Source: Actinomycetota bacterium (GTDB taxonomy: Bacteria > Actinomycetota > Acidimicrobiia > Spongiisociales > ZC4RG35). Taken from it: a stretch of DNA of 5,670 nucleotides. Below the pieces are notes generated by a model. That model made no database searches. It saw only the letters and a program-made list of their open reading frames with translations, and had not been told where the DNA came from. Shown here in pieces: positions 5,155 through 5,670 of the stretch (its first letter is position 1; each line of letters starts with the position of its first letter). Location of the stretch: the NCBI GenBank assembly GCA_027296205.1, contig JAPUJM010000015.1, forward strand, positions 1 through 5,670, given 5' to 3'. A program made the position numbers and the translations under genes.

Positions 5155-5670
5155 ATGTCTTTGCTCACCGAACCCTATTACTCGGCCTGCAACGAGGTGT
5201 TCCGTCGTTGCACCAATCAAGGCTCACTCATGTTGGCGGAGATGGGCGAGATATTTCGAGGTCTGAGGCGTGTCAGCATCCTCAGTGTCGGGTCGGGTGT
5301 CGGTCTGTTCGAAATCCCGATGCTGAAGATGCTCCAGGACGATGACGTGCCGATCAGCCACTTTGTCGGCGTCGACGTCAGTTCCCATGCCTGCGCCCGA
5401 CTCGAGGAGAACCTCGAGGCCGAGTTCGGCCCGGGCATCTGGCACGAGGTGGTTTGCTCGCCGTTCCAGGATTTCACCTCGAGCCGGGTCTTCGACCTCG
5501 TCCTCTACAACCACACGTTTGAATATCTGGGAGGCCGTCCTGGCAGATGGCTTCGCAAGTCAGAGAGCTTGTTGGCCTCCGGGGGCCGGGTGATCGTCTT
5601 CAGTCCCGACCGGGGAGGCATCAACCTCATCTACGGTGAGGTGGCTCGGGAACTGGGCGGATGGAGCCCC
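5155..5670 (+). CDS. Second class I SAM methyltransferase, HNMT-like, 3'-truncated by window end
   Basis: An open frame runs from ATG 5155 through the window end without a stop, giving the first 172 residues. It starts MSLLTEPYYSACNEVFRR. A helical region (10-38) precedes motif I ILSVGSGVGLFEIPML (42-57), then VGVDVS (71-76) with Asp74 as the likely SAM ribose ligand, FDLVLYNHTFEYLG (motif IV) and GGRVIVFSPD (motif V). The N-terminal helix plus S-[VI]-G-x-G-x-G pattern resembles histamine N-methyltransferase (recalled LSIGGGAGEID), more clearly than in the preceding gene. The acceptor is unknown. The catalytic and substrate-binding C-terminus lies beyond the window. No Shine-Dalgarno is visible before the ATG, and no other ATG, GTG or TTG occurs in frame back to the preceding gene. 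It is probably co-transcribed with the preceding methyltransferase and oxygenase. Confidence 0.85.
   Translation, partial: MSLLTEPYYSACNEVFRRCTNQGSLMLAEMGEIFRGLRRVSILSVGSGVGLFEIPMLKMLQDDDVPISHFVGVDVSSHACARLEENLEAEFGPGIWHEVVCSPFQDFTSSRVFDLVLYNHTFEYLGGRPGRWLRKSESLLASGGRVIVFSPDRGGINLIYGEVARELGGWSP

Noticed and set aside
4509..5168. Long open frame on the minus strand (219 codons) opposite the methyltransferase genes
   Set aside because: It is antisense to two genes with clear catalytic motifs and its own translation shows no recognisable domain. Long antisense frames are expected in GC-rich DNA.

Overview
The window is GC-rich, densely coding bacterial chromosomal DNA. It has GTG as well as ATG starts, short gaps, one ATGA stop/start overlap, and little use of T-tract terminators. 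This fits a high-GC bacterium, most plausibly an actinobacterium (possibly an uncultured one). That assignment is an inference from composition and protein style. No rRNA, tRNA, CRISPR array, insertion sequence or phage gene was seen.

Layout. (1) Positions 2-1419, plus strand: a two-gene unit with a 2-nt gap. The first gene encodes an unrecognised acidic protein of 185 aa. The second encodes a soluble metallo-beta-lactamase-fold hydrolase resembling the C-terminal domain of ComEC/Rec2. (2) Positions 1420-1539: a short convergent gap. (3) Positions 1540-2954, minus strand: an ATGA-coupled pair, a UbiE/MenG-like SAM methyltransferase followed by a UbiA-like polytopic membrane protein. Together they look like a lipid or quinone modification pair. 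(4) Positions 2955-3141: a divergent promoter region. (5) Positions 3142-3351, plus strand: dodecin, a small flavoprotein-family protein, with a very strong Shine-Dalgarno and a candidate terminator hairpin over its stop codon. (6) Positions 3352-3487: a gap holding a pair of mutually exclusive hairpins. (7) Positions 3488-5670, plus strand: a 2-oxoglutarate/Fe(II) oxygenase followed by two class I SAM methyltransferases. The second methyltransferase runs off the window end. Both recall the histamine N-methyltransferase-like group.

How the genes may work together. The oxygenase and the two methyltransferases are co-directional with gaps of 43 and 73 nt. They could form a small-molecule tailoring operon (hydroxylation plus methylation) whose substrate cannot be read from the sequence. 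The UbiE-like/UbiA-like pair could transfer and methylate a prenyl-type lipid, although the UbiA-like protein lacks a recognisable second aspartate motif. The ComEC-like hydrolase and its unknown partner form a compact, translationally coupled module of unknown role. No single region proves a new system. The oxygenase/methyltransferase cluster and the hydrolase/unknown pair are the best candidates for follow-up.
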